Source: ATZT02 sp046046315 (GTDB taxonomy: Bacteria; Actinomycetota; Actinomycetes; S36-B12; UBA5976). From it: a stretch of 39,884 nucleotides of DNA. Both the position numbers and the translations under genes were made by a program. The stretch is taken from NCBI GenBank assembly GCA_046046315.1, contig JBJOKB010000093.1, positions 1 to 39,884 of the forward strand, written 5' to 3'. Under the pieces are notes generated by a model that ran no database searches, was not told the DNA's origin, and was given only the letters and a program-made list of their open reading frames with translations. Below, one piece after another: positions 1 to 8,910 of this stretch. The stretch's first letter is position 1. Each line of letters starts with the position of its first letter.

Positions 1-154
1 CAATAATTAAATGCGCAAATCTTCTTTTCTCAATTGGGAAAAAAGCTTCAACTAGCACTCCCAAACATGCTGCCAAAAACATAACCAAAATTGGTGACAA
101 CAATGCATATTCAAAACTTGGAGTTGGAATCGTATTCAAAACGGTTTGAATCAT
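1..154 (-). CDS. nuoN: NADH-quinone oxidoreductase subunit N, N-terminal part (cut by window edge)
   Basis: The first 51 codons of an open frame continue off the left edge. The protein begins MIQTVLNTIPTPSFEYALLS and then runs into a hydrophobic stretch, as expected for the first membrane helix of this antiporter-like proton-pumping subunit. Its ATG overlaps the nuoM stop codon in an ATGA arrangement, so the two are translationally coupled. Identity rests mainly on position: nuoN follows nuoM in the standard nuoA-N order, and what is visible fits. The rest of the gene lies outside the window. Confidence 0.85.
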   Translation of the reverse strand, partial: MIQTVLNTIPTPSFEYALLSPILVMFLAACLGVLVEAFFPIEKRRFAHLII

Positions 155-1674
155 TTATTCACCACTTCTTTAATTATTGGTTGCGGATCTGTCGCCCCAA
201 CAGAAGTCATTGTGTTGGCAATTGTGGTTTCAGCTATTTTCACAATTGGGGCTGGGAAAAATCCAAGCAAAACCGTAAGAACCACGATTGGCGAAAGCAC
301 TAGTATTTGTTTTTTGTTTAAATCAATAATGTTTTTAGATTCTTTATTTTCATTTCCTGTGAATACTCTTTGGTATAACCACAGCATATAAATTGCAGCT
401 AGCACGATTGCTAAAGTCGCAATGATTGCTGGGATTTGATATTTCTGGAATGTTCCTGTTAGAACCATAAACTCTGCAACAAAACCTGCCATTCCAGGTA
501 ATGCAATTGAAGCTAGCCCTGCAATCAAGAACAATCCAGTCATGATTGGAGCAGATTTTGTGAGTCCTCCAAAATTATTGATCAGCGAATTGTCTCGTTG
601 TCTTATCAAATAACCAGCGGTCAAGAAAAGACCGGCAGTGGATAGACCATGTGCAACCATATAAATAGTTGAACCAATCATTCCAATACTGGTGAAAGAA
701 AAGATTCCCATCACAATAAATCCAAAATGTGAAATAGAAACGTAAGCAAAAGTTCTCTTCATATCTTTTTGGGCAATTGCAACCAAAGCGCCATAAATAA
801 CGCCAAAAACTGCAAACCCAATAATTATTGGAGCAAATTCTTTTGATGCATTGGGAAAAATAGGTAACAAGATAGCTAACATTCCATAAGTTCCAACTTT
901 GTCCAAAATGCCAATAAGCATTGTGGAAGTTCCTGGTGTTGCTTGCTCTGCAGTGTCTGGAAGCCAAGTATGACCCGGAACCATTGGAGCTTTTAATGCA
1001 AAAGCAAAAAAGAATCCCAGGAATAACCATCTTTCAGTCCAAATACCTAAGGTTAATTCGTTACTCAAAGCTGTGATCGAGAATGTACCTCTACCTAGTT
1101 GTGTTGCTGCGGCAAAATACAACCAAATTAATGCAGCCAACATAACTAATCCGCCAGCCAAACCAAACAAAATAAATTTCAAAGCCGCGGCATTTTTCCT
1201 TGGCCCACCAAATCTACCTACTAAGAAAAAGATTGGAATTAACATAGCCTCAAAAACTACATAGAACAAGAATAAATCTCTAGCTAAAAATACTGCTAAA
1301 GCACTTGCTTCAGTTAATAAAATCCACATCAAAAATTCTTTTTGTTTCTTCTGTCCTTCGTGATCAGTTGCAAGCAGAACTATGGGAGTTAATACCGCTG
1401 TTAGAGCTATCAGAACTAACGAAATTCCGGTTAAGCCTAGGTGAAACGAAATTCCAAATACTGGAATCCAATCAAATGTAATATCAAATTGCGTTGTGGC
1501 GTTTGACGAAACATCAAATTGCAAAGCAACAACTAGGACAAACAAAAGTGTTATCAAAGAAGAATATAAAGCAATTTGTTTGTCGGCAAAAATCACATAT
1601 TTCTTAGGCACAAATAACAAAATGGTGGCAATTAAAGGTGTTAAGAGAATAATCAGTAGCCATGGAAAATTCAT
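151..1674 (-). CDS. nuoM: NADH-quinone oxidoreductase subunit M
   Basis: A 507-residue, strongly hydrophobic protein of the antiporter-like family that forms one of the proton channels in the membrane arm of complex I. Recognisable family segments include WLPDTAEQATPGTSTMLIGILDK near residue 240 and the Lys/His-containing helices around AQKDMKRTFAYVSISHFGF near residue 305. Length is normal for the family, with about 14 predicted membrane segments. The ATG comes directly after the nuoL stop codon (TAAATG), and the gene ends overlapping nuoN. It is part of the nuoA-N operon. Confidence 0.97.
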   Translation of the reverse strand: MNFPWLLIILLTPLIATILLFVPKKYVIFADKQIALYSSLITLLFVLVVALQFDVSSNATTQFDITFDWIPVFGISFHLGLTGISLVLIALTAVLTPIVLLATDHEGQKKQKEFLMWILLTEASALAVFLARDLFLFYVVFEAMLIPIFFLVGRFGGPRKNAAALKFILFGLAGGLVMLAALIWLYFAAATQLGRGTFSITALSNELTLGIWTERWLFLGFFFAFALKAPMVPGHTWLPDTAEQATPGTSTMLIGILDKVGTYGMLAILLPIFPNASKEFAPIIIGFAVFGVIYGALVAIAQKDMKRTFAYVSISHFGFIVMGIFSFTSIGMIGSTIYMVAHGLSTAGLFLTAGYLIRQRDNSLINNFGGLTKSAPIMTGLFLIAGLASIALPGMAGFVAEFMVLTGTFQKYQIPAIIATLAIVLAAIYMLWLYQRVFTGNENKESKNIIDLNKKQILVLSPIVVLTVLLGFFPAPIVKIAETTIANTMTSVGATDPQPIIKEVVNK

Positions 1675-3534
1675 TTATAGTCTCACAATCAATAAAGCAA
1701 CAACTAAAATTGCGGTTCCCAAAACAATTGACATTGCATATGATCTGACATAACCAGTTTCACTTCTTCTCAATCTTGAAGAAATTCCACCTGTAAATAG
1801 ACCTAGTCCATTTACAAAACCATCAATTACAGATTTATCAAAAACGTTTAAGACTCTGGTCAAACCTTGTCCTGGTCTCATTAATAGTGCTTCATTCATC
1901 ACATCACCGTACAAATCTTTTCTTGCTGCAGAGACCACAAAAGAAACTTTTTTCGGTGCAATTTTTGCAATTTTTCTGTATTGCCAAATACCTGCAAGCA
2001 CACCAATTGCCACAACACTCAAAGTAATAATTGTTATGGTTTGAATCGCTAAAGGTGGTTCTGGTTCTACAAATCCAGTTACTGGTTCTAGCCAATGCTC
2101 AAAAATATGATTATTGGTTAAAACAATTCCCATTGTTGCTGCACCAACGGACAAAACAATCATAGGTAAAGTCATTGAAAGTGGTGATTCATGTGGATGT
2201 ACGTCATCTTCCCAACGAGGTTTGGAAACAAATGTCATCACAACCATTCGAGTCATATAAAAAGCAGTGAGTCCTGCACCAAATAACACCGCAGCTCCTG
2301 CCCACCATGAATGACTTAAAGCTGCTTCAATTATGTGGTCTTTAGAATAAAAACCTGCAAATGGTGGAATACCGATAATTGCTAAATAGCCAATAAAGAA
2401 TGTAATTGTTGTAAAGATCATCACCTTTGATAATCCGCCGTAACGGCGCATATCAACGTTGTCATTCGTAGCGTGCATTACTGAACCTGCACCTAAAAAC
2501 ATTACTGCTTTAAAGAATCCATGTGTGATTAAATGCAAAATTGCAAAAACGTATCCGATTGGACCTAAACCTGCAGCCAGAACCATGTAACCAATTTGAC
2601 TCATTGTGGAACCTGCAAGAGATTTTTTAATGTCATCTTTAGCAGCACCAATAATTGCACCCATTAAAAGAGAAATTGCACCAATTACAACTACTGCTGT
2701 TTGAGCAATTTCACTTGCGTTAAATATGGAAGCACTTCTAACAATTAAATAAACTCCAGCGGTAACCATTGTGGCCGCGTGAATTAATGCAGAAACAGGA
2801 GTTGGTCCTTCCATCGCATCTAGTAACCAAGACTGCAACGGAAATTGTGCAGATTTTCCACATGCTGCAAGTAACAGCAGTAATCCAATTGTTAACGAAA
2901 CCCAGCTTGGTGAGCCAGCAACTCCTTCATTTACATCACTGAATGAAACGGATCCAAAAACTATAAACATGGTCATTATGGCAAGTGATAAACCAAAATC
3001 TCCAACTCGGTTTGCTACAAAAGCTTTCTTCGCAGCAACTGCGGCACTTGGTTTGTGTTGCCAAAAACCAATTAACAAATATGAAGCTAGCCCCACACCT
3101 TCCCATCCAACATAGAGAAGTAAATAATTATCTGCCAAAACCAACAAAAGCATCGCGGCAACAAAAAGATTCAAATAGGCAAAAAAACGACGAGGATTTT
3201 CGTCATGAGACATATAGCCAAGTGAATAGATGTGAATTAAAGTTCCCACAAAAGTAATTAGAAGCACAAATGAAATAGACAGTTGATCTAATTGCAATGC
3301 GAAATCAACTTTAAATCCTGCAGCAGGCACAGCCAACCATTGATAAACAGTTGTGATTGATGCTCTTTCTTCTTCATCTTTTGAGAGCATTTGTAAAAAT
3401 TGCCACAATCCAATAAAAAATGATGAAGCAGAGGCAATGATTGCCATCCATGGACCAAATTTATTTGTTCGATTACCCAAAGAAAGTAGTAAGACAGCAC
3501 TTAATGCTGGCAGGGCAATAACAGCAGCTATCAC
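1675..3534 (-). CDS. nuoL: NADH-quinone oxidoreductase subunit L
   Basis: A 619-residue distal proton-pumping subunit of complex I. Family landmarks are GWEGVGLASYLLIGFW near residue 145, SWLLDAMEGPTPVSALIHAATMV near residue 240, and the conserved lysines and histidines in the broken helices after it. The C-terminal part includes the lateral amphipathic helix region and a last membrane anchor. The start is GTG, 16 bases after the nuoK stop; the intervening purine-rich leader contains an AAAGGG ribosome site. Operon position is canonical, between nuoK and nuoM. Confidence 0.97.
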   Translation of the reverse strand: MIAAVIALPALSAVLLLSLGNRTNKFGPWMAIIASASSFFIGLWQFLQMLSKDEEERASITTVYQWLAVPAAGFKVDFALQLDQLSISFVLLITFVGTLIHIYSLGYMSHDENPRRFFAYLNLFVAAMLLLVLADNYLLLYVGWEGVGLASYLLIGFWQHKPSAAVAAKKAFVANRVGDFGLSLAIMTMFIVFGSVSFSDVNEGVAGSPSWVSLTIGLLLLLAACGKSAQFPLQSWLLDAMEGPTPVSALIHAATMVTAGVYLIVRSASIFNASEIAQTAVVVIGAISLLMGAIIGAAKDDIKKSLAGSTMSQIGYMVLAAGLGPIGYVFAILHLITHGFFKAVMFLGAGSVMHATNDNVDMRRYGGLSKVMIFTTITFFIGYLAIIGIPPFAGFYSKDHIIEAALSHSWWAGAAVLFGAGLTAFYMTRMVVMTFVSKPRWEDDVHPHESPLSMTLPMIVLSVGAATMGIVLTNNHIFEHWLEPVTGFVEPEPPLAIQTITIITLSVVAIGVLAGIWQYRKIAKIAPKKVSFVVSAARKDLYGDVMNEALLMRPGQGLTRVLNVFDKSVIDGFVNGLGLFTGGISSRLRRSETGYVRSYAMSIVLGTAILVVALLIVRL

Positions 3535-3550
3535 TTTTTCTCTTTTCCCT

Positions 3551-3850
3551 TTACCAACGAAGCAGACTTGCTTCGTCCACCGAAGCAGAGTTTCTAGTTC
3601 TAAAAATTGTCACAATGATTGCTAACCCAATAACTACTTCCGCCGCTGCTACAACCATGACAAAAAATGCAGCGGTTTGGCCATCCAGTTTGCCCCACAC
3701 CCTTGCTCCTGTTACAAAAGCAAGATTTGCAGCATTAAGCATTAATTCCACAGACATAAAAGCAACGATTGCATTTCTTCTTAATAAAACTCCAAGAGCA
3801 CCAATTGAAAAGATAATTCCTGACAAGACTAAATATGCGTTTGGATTCAC
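3551..3850 (-). CDS. nuoK: NADH-quinone oxidoreductase subunit K
   Basis: A 99-residue protein with three membrane helices, the standard size of this proton-translocating core subunit. The conserved acidic residue of the second helix is visible in VAFMSVELMLNAANLAF (residues about 29-45), and a second conserved glutamate lies in AAAEVVIGLAI. The GTG start overlaps the nuoJ stop codon as GTGA, indicating coupled translation. It sits between nuoJ and nuoL as in other complete nuo operons. Confidence 0.96.
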   Translation of the reverse strand: MNPNAYLVLSGIIFSIGALGVLLRRNAIVAFMSVELMLNAANLAFVTGARVWGKLDGQTAAFFVMVVAAAEVVIGLAIIVTIFRTRNSASVDEASLLRW

Positions 3851-4680
3851 TTGTCACCATCTTCTTCACTTGAAACAAGTCCTAATCCTTCAGAAATAAT
3901 TTGAACTTCATTTAGATCACTTTGATTAATGTTTTTAACTGAACCTCGAGCAACTATTGGTCCAGGTAAAGAAATTTCTGATACTGATCCGTCAGGAAGA
4001 AGGGCTGGAGTATCAACAGAGTTGTGACGAGCATAAACACCAGGTGCTGGAAGTGGGCCTTTATAGTTTCCGCTAGCAAAAAGTTCTTGAGCTAAAACTG
4101 CTTGAGTTTTACGTGGAGAAGTTCTTTCTTTATGCGCAAGGACCATTGCACCTACTGCTGCAGTAATTAGTAATGCCGAAGTTAATTCAAAAATTAATAC
4201 ATATTTGCCAAACAGTAAGGCAGCAATTCCTTGCACGTTTCCACCGTAAGCAGAATCCGCATTTACTAATTCTGCTGCTTGAATTGAAAAGGAATTACCT
4301 AAAAGCAAAACAAGAGAAACAACCAAAATCACGCCAGCTAAAATTGCAACTCTTCTTTGACCCTTGATTGTTTCGACCAAAGAGTCAGCTGCATCTACTC
4401 CAACAATCATCAATACAAAAAGAAAGAGCATCATGACCGCTCCGGTGTATACAACAACTTGGGCCACTCCTAAAAACGGAGCAGATTGAACTACATATAA
4501 AACTGCCAAATTAATCATCGTTAGAGCAACCCACAATGCGCTGTGTACTGCTTTATGCGAAATCAACATTCCAATTGCGCCTATCACTGCTAAACCACCA
4601 CAGACCCAAAATACAAATGGTTCAAACGAAATCGAACTTTCACCTGTAATTTCTGCCAGTTTTAGAATTGAGCTAAACAT
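3847..4680 (-). CDS. nuoJ: NADH-quinone oxidoreductase subunit J
   Basis: A 277-residue membrane subunit of complex I. The first about 190 residues hold five membrane helices with the family segment VVYTGAVMMLFLFVLMIVG, where the pi-bulge helix that links quinone chemistry to pumping is found. The last about 80 residues form a hydrophilic tail, common in actinobacterial NuoJ and absent from the shorter enterobacterial form. ATG start, 6 bases after the nuoI stop. Confidence 0.95.
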   Translation of the reverse strand: MFSSILKLAEITGESSISFEPFVFWVCGGLAVIGAIGMLISHKAVHSALWVALTMINLAVLYVVQSAPFLGVAQVVVYTGAVMMLFLFVLMIVGVDAADSLVETIKGQRRVAILAGVILVVSLVLLLGNSFSIQAAELVNADSAYGGNVQGIAALLFGKYVLIFELTSALLITAAVGAMVLAHKERTSPRKTQAVLAQELFASGNYKGPLPAPGVYARHNSVDTPALLPDGSVSEISLPGPIVARGSVKNINQSDLNEVQIISEGLGLVSSEEDGDK

Positions 4681-4686
4681 TTTGTT

Positions 4687-5250
4687 TTACGCCTCTTGTA
4701 CCTTTTGCTTGTGAATTTCTGCTTCAGCAAATTGTTCGGCAGATGCACCTTTAACTTTTCCGTCGTAATAATCCTGTGCAACAAAGTCATCAATCATTGA
4801 GTGAGGAGGTTGCGCCATACCAGGAAGTATTGGTGCGAGTAGATCTTCTTTTTCATAAATTAATTTAGTTCTAGAATTATCTGCCAATTCATATTCATTA
4901 GTCATGGTCAAAGCTCTAGTTGGACAGGCTTCTATGCAAAGCCCACAGCCGATACATCTCAAATAATTAATTTGGTAGACACGGCCATAACGCTCACCTG
5001 GTGAGAATCTTTCACCTTCCTCGTTTGATGCTCCTTCAACATAAATCGCATCTGCAGGGCATGCCCATGCGCATAGTTCACAACCAACACATTTTTCTAA
5101 ACCATCTGGATGACGATTTAATTGATGTCTGCCATGAAATCTTGCTTGGGTTGGAACTTTTTCTTCTGGGTATTGTTCGGTAGTTACTTTTCTAAACATT
5201 GATAGAAATGTGACACCAAATGCTCTAATCATTTGTGGAAGTTCAGCCAT
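4687..5250 (-). CDS. nuoI: NADH-quinone oxidoreductase subunit I, 2x[4Fe-4S] protein
   Basis: A 187-residue ferredoxin-like subunit carrying electrons towards the quinone site. Both cluster motifs are complete: Cys54, 57, 60 and 64 in CVGCELCAWACP, and Cys99, 102, 105 and 109 in CIGCGLCIEACP. The C-terminal part after residue about 140 is a charged extension seen in actinobacterial NuoI. The ATG lies within the end of nuoH (8-base overlap) and is preceded by a strong AAGGAG ribosome site six bases away, which fixes the start. Confidence 0.98.
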   Translation of the reverse strand: MAELPQMIRAFGVTFLSMFRKVTTEQYPEEKVPTQARFHGRHQLNRHPDGLEKCVGCELCAWACPADAIYVEGASNEEGERFSPGERYGRVYQINYLRCIGCGLCIEACPTRALTMTNEYELADNSRTKLIYEKEDLLAPILPGMAQPPHSMIDDFVAQDYYDGKVKGASAEQFAEAEIHKQKVQEA

Positions 5251-6529
5251 TTAATACTCCTTGTTGATTTGCATTTGGTTCTACTAAAACCTGACCAGGA
5301 AGTGGTGGAACTGGATGTCCCCCCGCAAATGGGTTTACTTCTTTAACTTCAACAATTAATTCTTCTTTCTTAACTTCAGCGTTTGCTTTACGCCAATCTG
5401 AAATAAATACTGCAAGGGCAACTGCAATCAAAGGTAATCCTAGAAGTGCAATAGTTTGACCAGTTGGCAAATCGAGTGAATTTCTTAATCCTCGAGTAAT
5501 TGCCACAATTGAAATCCACGCAAGTGAAGCCGGAATTAAAATTTTCCATCCCAAATTCATAAATTGGTCGTATCTAAATCTTGGCAATGTTCCGCGAATC
5601 CAAATGAAAACGAATAGAAAAACTGCAATTTTACTAAAGAACCAAATTAAAGGAATCCATCCTTCATTAACTCCAGGTATCAATGAAATTGGAAATGGTG
5701 CTCGCCACCCGCCTAAAAACAAAGTTGTGGCAAGAGCTGAAACTGTGACCATATTTATGTACTCGGCTAAGAAAAATAGTGCAAACTTTAGTGAGGTGTA
5801 TTCGGTATGAAAACCTCCCACTAGTTCACCTTCTGCTTCGGGTAAATCAAATGGTGCTCTGTTAGTTTCTCCAACCATTGAAATTACATAAATTAGAAAT
5901 GAAGGAAGAAGTAAAAGTATGTACCAAGTTCTTTCTTGTGCAGCCACGATTTGAGAAGTACTCATTGAACCTGCATAAAGAAAAACCGCAACAAATGAAA
6001 GCCCCATCGCAATTTCATAAGAAACCATTTGTGCCGAAGATCTCAAACCACCCAGAAGTGCATAAGTTGATCCAGATGACCAACCAGCAAGCACAATTCC
6101 ATAAATTCCAACGCTGGCAATTGCTAATACATATAGAACACTGACTGGGAAATCCGTTAATTGCAATGGTGTTATGACACCAAAAAATGAAACTTCAGGA
6201 CCGAATGGAATAACTGCAAAAGTCATAAAAGCAGTAGTTGCAGAAATTACAGGGGCGAGAATATAAACAGCACGATCAACAGTAAATGGAATTACATCTT
6301 CTTTTAGTGCAAGTTTCACACCGTCCATCAAACCGATTAATACTCCACCGGGTCCTACTCGATTTGGTCCTACACGCATTTGCATACGAGCAACAATTCT
6401 TCTTTCGCCCCAAATAGCTAACAAAGTCAGAACAACGAGAGTGACAAATACGGTAAGTACTTTAATTAAAGTGACCCACCAAGGATCAATTCCAAAAGCA
6501 TTTAGTTCAACGTTAGGCAAGATTCTCAT
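5243..6529 (-). CDS. nuoH: NADH-quinone oxidoreductase subunit H
   Basis: A 428-residue membrane subunit that forms the quinone entry chamber with NuoB and NuoD. Signature segments are GERRIVARMQMRVGPNRVGP (residues about 41-60), the loop DGVKLALKEDVIP, and the conserved ETNRAPFDLPEAEGELVGGF near residue 220. The C-terminus after residue about 385 is a Pro-rich hydrophilic tail, longer than in Escherichia coli. The ATG shares a base with the nuoG stop (TGATG). Confidence 0.97.
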   Translation of the reverse strand: MRILPNVELNAFGIDPWWVTLIKVLTVFVTLVVLTLLAIWGERRIVARMQMRVGPNRVGPGGVLIGLMDGVKLALKEDVIPFTVDRAVYILAPVISATTAFMTFAVIPFGPEVSFFGVITPLQLTDFPVSVLYVLAIASVGIYGIVLAGWSSGSTYALLGGLRSSAQMVSYEIAMGLSFVAVFLYAGSMSTSQIVAAQERTWYILLLLPSFLIYVISMVGETNRAPFDLPEAEGELVGGFHTEYTSLKFALFFLAEYINMVTVSALATTLFLGGWRAPFPISLIPGVNEGWIPLIWFFSKIAVFLFVFIWIRGTLPRFRYDQFMNLGWKILIPASLAWISIVAITRGLRNSLDLPTGQTIALLGLPLIAVALAVFISDWRKANAEVKKEELIVEVKEVNPFAGGHPVPPLPGQVLVEPNANQQGVLNG

Positions 6530-8910
6530 CAGAAACTTCCCTTTTGAATTGTCACAACATCGCCTTCTTTTGCACCAAGTTTAGATTTAACTTTGCTGTC
6601 ATGATTATTTGATGGAATCCACACCACATCATTAACCATTTCAATTACTTCAAGTTTTATTGTTATTGAACCTTTTGAATTTGAGATTGTAACTTTATCT
6701 CCTGTTTGAAGTTTATTTTCCGTTGCAGTTTTTTCACTCATATGCGCAACAACTGGTCTTTGAGTTCCCGCTAAATGCTCTTCGCCTTTTTGTAATGCTC
6801 CGTCATCCAGTAACAAATTCCAGGTGGACAAAATTGCACTTCCAGGATTTGTTTTGGCTGCATCCTTTGCAACAACCGTTGGTTTAGCTAACTTATTTCC
6901 GTTCCAAGTTCCAAAAGAAGACAATTCTTGTCTTAATTCTTCAATAGTTTGTAGTCCAAAATCCAAACCAAGACTTTCTGCAATCATTGCCAATACTCTG
7001 GAATCTGTTAATGCATTTGTAGAAGTAATTGCTCTACCAAATGGTCGTGGTCGACCTTCCCAGTTAATAAACGTTCCTGATTTTTCTGTGACCGGAGCTA
7101 CCGGAAGGGAAACATTTGCATAACGAGTTAATGAATTCTCTTGTATTCCTAAAGTGATTACAAAATCAACAGCGTTAATTGCTTGGCCTAGGGCTTGTGG
7201 ATCTGGTGCATCCAAAACATCTAATCCAGCAATGACTAAAGCTTTTATTTCACCTTTGATCGCGGCTTGAATAATTTCTGCATGATTTCGTCCTGGTTTG
7301 TTTGGTATATCTGAAGCATTAACTCCCCAAATAGCACCGACTTCACTTCGTGCACTTGTTTCAGTTACAGGTCTTCCACCAGGCAAAAGGTTTGGTAATG
7401 CACCAACTTCAACTGCTCCTCGTTCGCCTGCTCTTCTTGGAATCCAAGAAAGTTTTGAATTGGTTTTTTCTGCAACTTCAATGACTGCACTTAATGTTCC
7501 CTCAGTAGCTGCAGCTCTTTCTCCTACCAAAATTATTGAATATTGCGCAATTTTTAATCCGCGCAAAACTTTTGCTTCATCACCAGGTTTTGTTGCCACA
7601 ACTTCAGCGTTTATTTTTTCTAATCCACGGGTCAAATATGGGGCTATTGCAGTTACGTTTAATGTTCCTTTTTCAGACGCTTTTCTTAATCGCAAAAATA
7701 CGATTGGTGATTCTTCTTCAGGTTCAAAATTAACTAACAAAACATTTTGTGCTTTTTCTAGATCTGCGTAGGTTACAGATCCAGCAGAACCAGCAACAAC
7801 ACTTCCTAAGAAATCTTGTTCTTCAGCGCTATTTACTCTATTTCTAAAATCAATGTCATTAGTTTCAAGAGCTAAACGGGCGAATTTGGAATAAGCGTAA
7901 GCATCTTCCAAAGTCAGTCGGCCACCAAGTAAAACTCCAACTTTGCCCTTGGCTTCTTTTAATCCTTTTGCGGCAAATTCAATTGCATCTGGCCAAAGTG
8001 CATCAACTTGATTTCCGTCTTTAGTTCTAACTTTTGGTTGAGTTAATCGATTAGTTTTCAAATAACTGAAAGCAAAACGACCTTTGTCGCAATTCCAATC
8101 TTCATTAACTGCAGGATCTTCCCAAGCAAGTCTTCTCATAACCGTTTCTCGACGGTAATCAGTTCTTAAAGAACAACCAGAAGCGCAATGTTCACATGTT
8201 GTTGGAACTGAAACTAAATCAAAAGGTCTAGATCTAAATCGGTAAGAAGAACTAGTTAAGGCTCCTACCGGACAAATTTGAACAGTATTTCCAGAAAAAT
8301 ACGAATTAAATGGTTCATCAGTAGCTATACCAACTTGTTGTTTTGCGCCTCTTTCGAGTAATCCAATAAATGCATCTCCTGCAATTTCTTCTGAAAATCT
8401 TGTGCAACGTGCACATTCAACACAACGTTCTCGGTCAAGCAAAATTTCTGTGCTTAATTCAATTGGTTTAGGAAAAGTTCGTTTCTCAATATCAAATCTA
8501 GATTCAGCTCTACCTGCAGTCATCGCTTGATTTTGCAGAGGACACTCGCCACCTTTATCACATACTGGGCAATCAAGTGGATGGTTAATTAATAGAAATT
8601 CCATCACTCCTGCTTGTGCTTTTTCAGCAACTTCAGAAGTCATCTGTGTTTTAACAACCATTCCTTCCGTTAATGGAATGGCGCAAGATGGTTGTGGCTT
8701 TGGCATGCCTTCAATTTCAACTAAACACATTCGACAAGCTGCAACAGGTGCAAGAGATGGGTGATCACAAAATCTTGGAACGAAGGTTCCCATTCTTTCA
8801 GCTGCTCTAATAATTAGTGTTCCTTTAGGAACTTGAACTTGAATTCCGTCAATTGTGGCGGTGATCAAATTTTCAGTATTGGTTTGTTTATTGTCTGAAG
8901 TTAACGTCAT
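6529..8910 (-). CDS. nuoG: NADH-quinone oxidoreductase subunit G, iron-sulfur protein
   Basis: A 793-residue subunit of the NADH dehydrogenase module. The N-terminus holds the [2Fe-2S] domain (FCDHP, then CRMC and a fourth Cys), followed by the His-ligated cluster motif HPLDCPVCDKGGEC and the CVECARC and ICPVGAL motifs of two [4Fe-4S] clusters. A further set, CEHCASGC plus a later Cys in WNCDKGRF, matches the extra N7-type cluster found in some bacterial NuoG. A molybdopterin-oxidoreductase-like domain without an active-site role follows. Starts with ATG right after the nuoF stop. Confidence 0.97.
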   Translation of the reverse strand: MTLTSDNKQTNTENLITATIDGIQVQVPKGTLIIRAAERMGTFVPRFCDHPSLAPVAACRMCLVEIEGMPKPQPSCAIPLTEGMVVKTQMTSEVAEKAQAGVMEFLLINHPLDCPVCDKGGECPLQNQAMTAGRAESRFDIEKRTFPKPIELSTEILLDRERCVECARCTRFSEEIAGDAFIGLLERGAKQQVGIATDEPFNSYFSGNTVQICPVGALTSSSYRFRSRPFDLVSVPTTCEHCASGCSLRTDYRRETVMRRLAWEDPAVNEDWNCDKGRFAFSYLKTNRLTQPKVRTKDGNQVDALWPDAIEFAAKGLKEAKGKVGVLLGGRLTLEDAYAYSKFARLALETNDIDFRNRVNSAEEQDFLGSVVAGSAGSVTYADLEKAQNVLLVNFEPEEESPIVFLRLRKASEKGTLNVTAIAPYLTRGLEKINAEVVATKPGDEAKVLRGLKIAQYSIILVGERAAATEGTLSAVIEVAEKTNSKLSWIPRRAGERGAVEVGALPNLLPGGRPVTETSARSEVGAIWGVNASDIPNKPGRNHAEIIQAAIKGEIKALVIAGLDVLDAPDPQALGQAINAVDFVITLGIQENSLTRYANVSLPVAPVTEKSGTFINWEGRPRPFGRAITSTNALTDSRVLAMIAESLGLDFGLQTIEELRQELSSFGTWNGNKLAKPTVVAKDAAKTNPGSAILSTWNLLLDDGALQKGEEHLAGTQRPVVAHMSEKTATENKLQTGDKVTISNSKGSITIKLEVIEMVNDVVWIPSNNHDSKVKSKLGAKEGDVVTIQKGSF

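Noticed and set aside
575..1030. A 151-codon minus-strand frame inside nuoM in another reading frame
   Set aside because: It overlaps the real, conserved nuoM frame and has an implausible Cys/Trp/Ser-rich composition.
7298..7771. A 157-codon plus-strand open frame opposite nuoG
   Set aside because: It is antisense to clearly conserved nuoG sequence, has low-complexity Ser/Ala composition and no ribosome site or known motif; long antisense frames are common by chance in this coding pattern.
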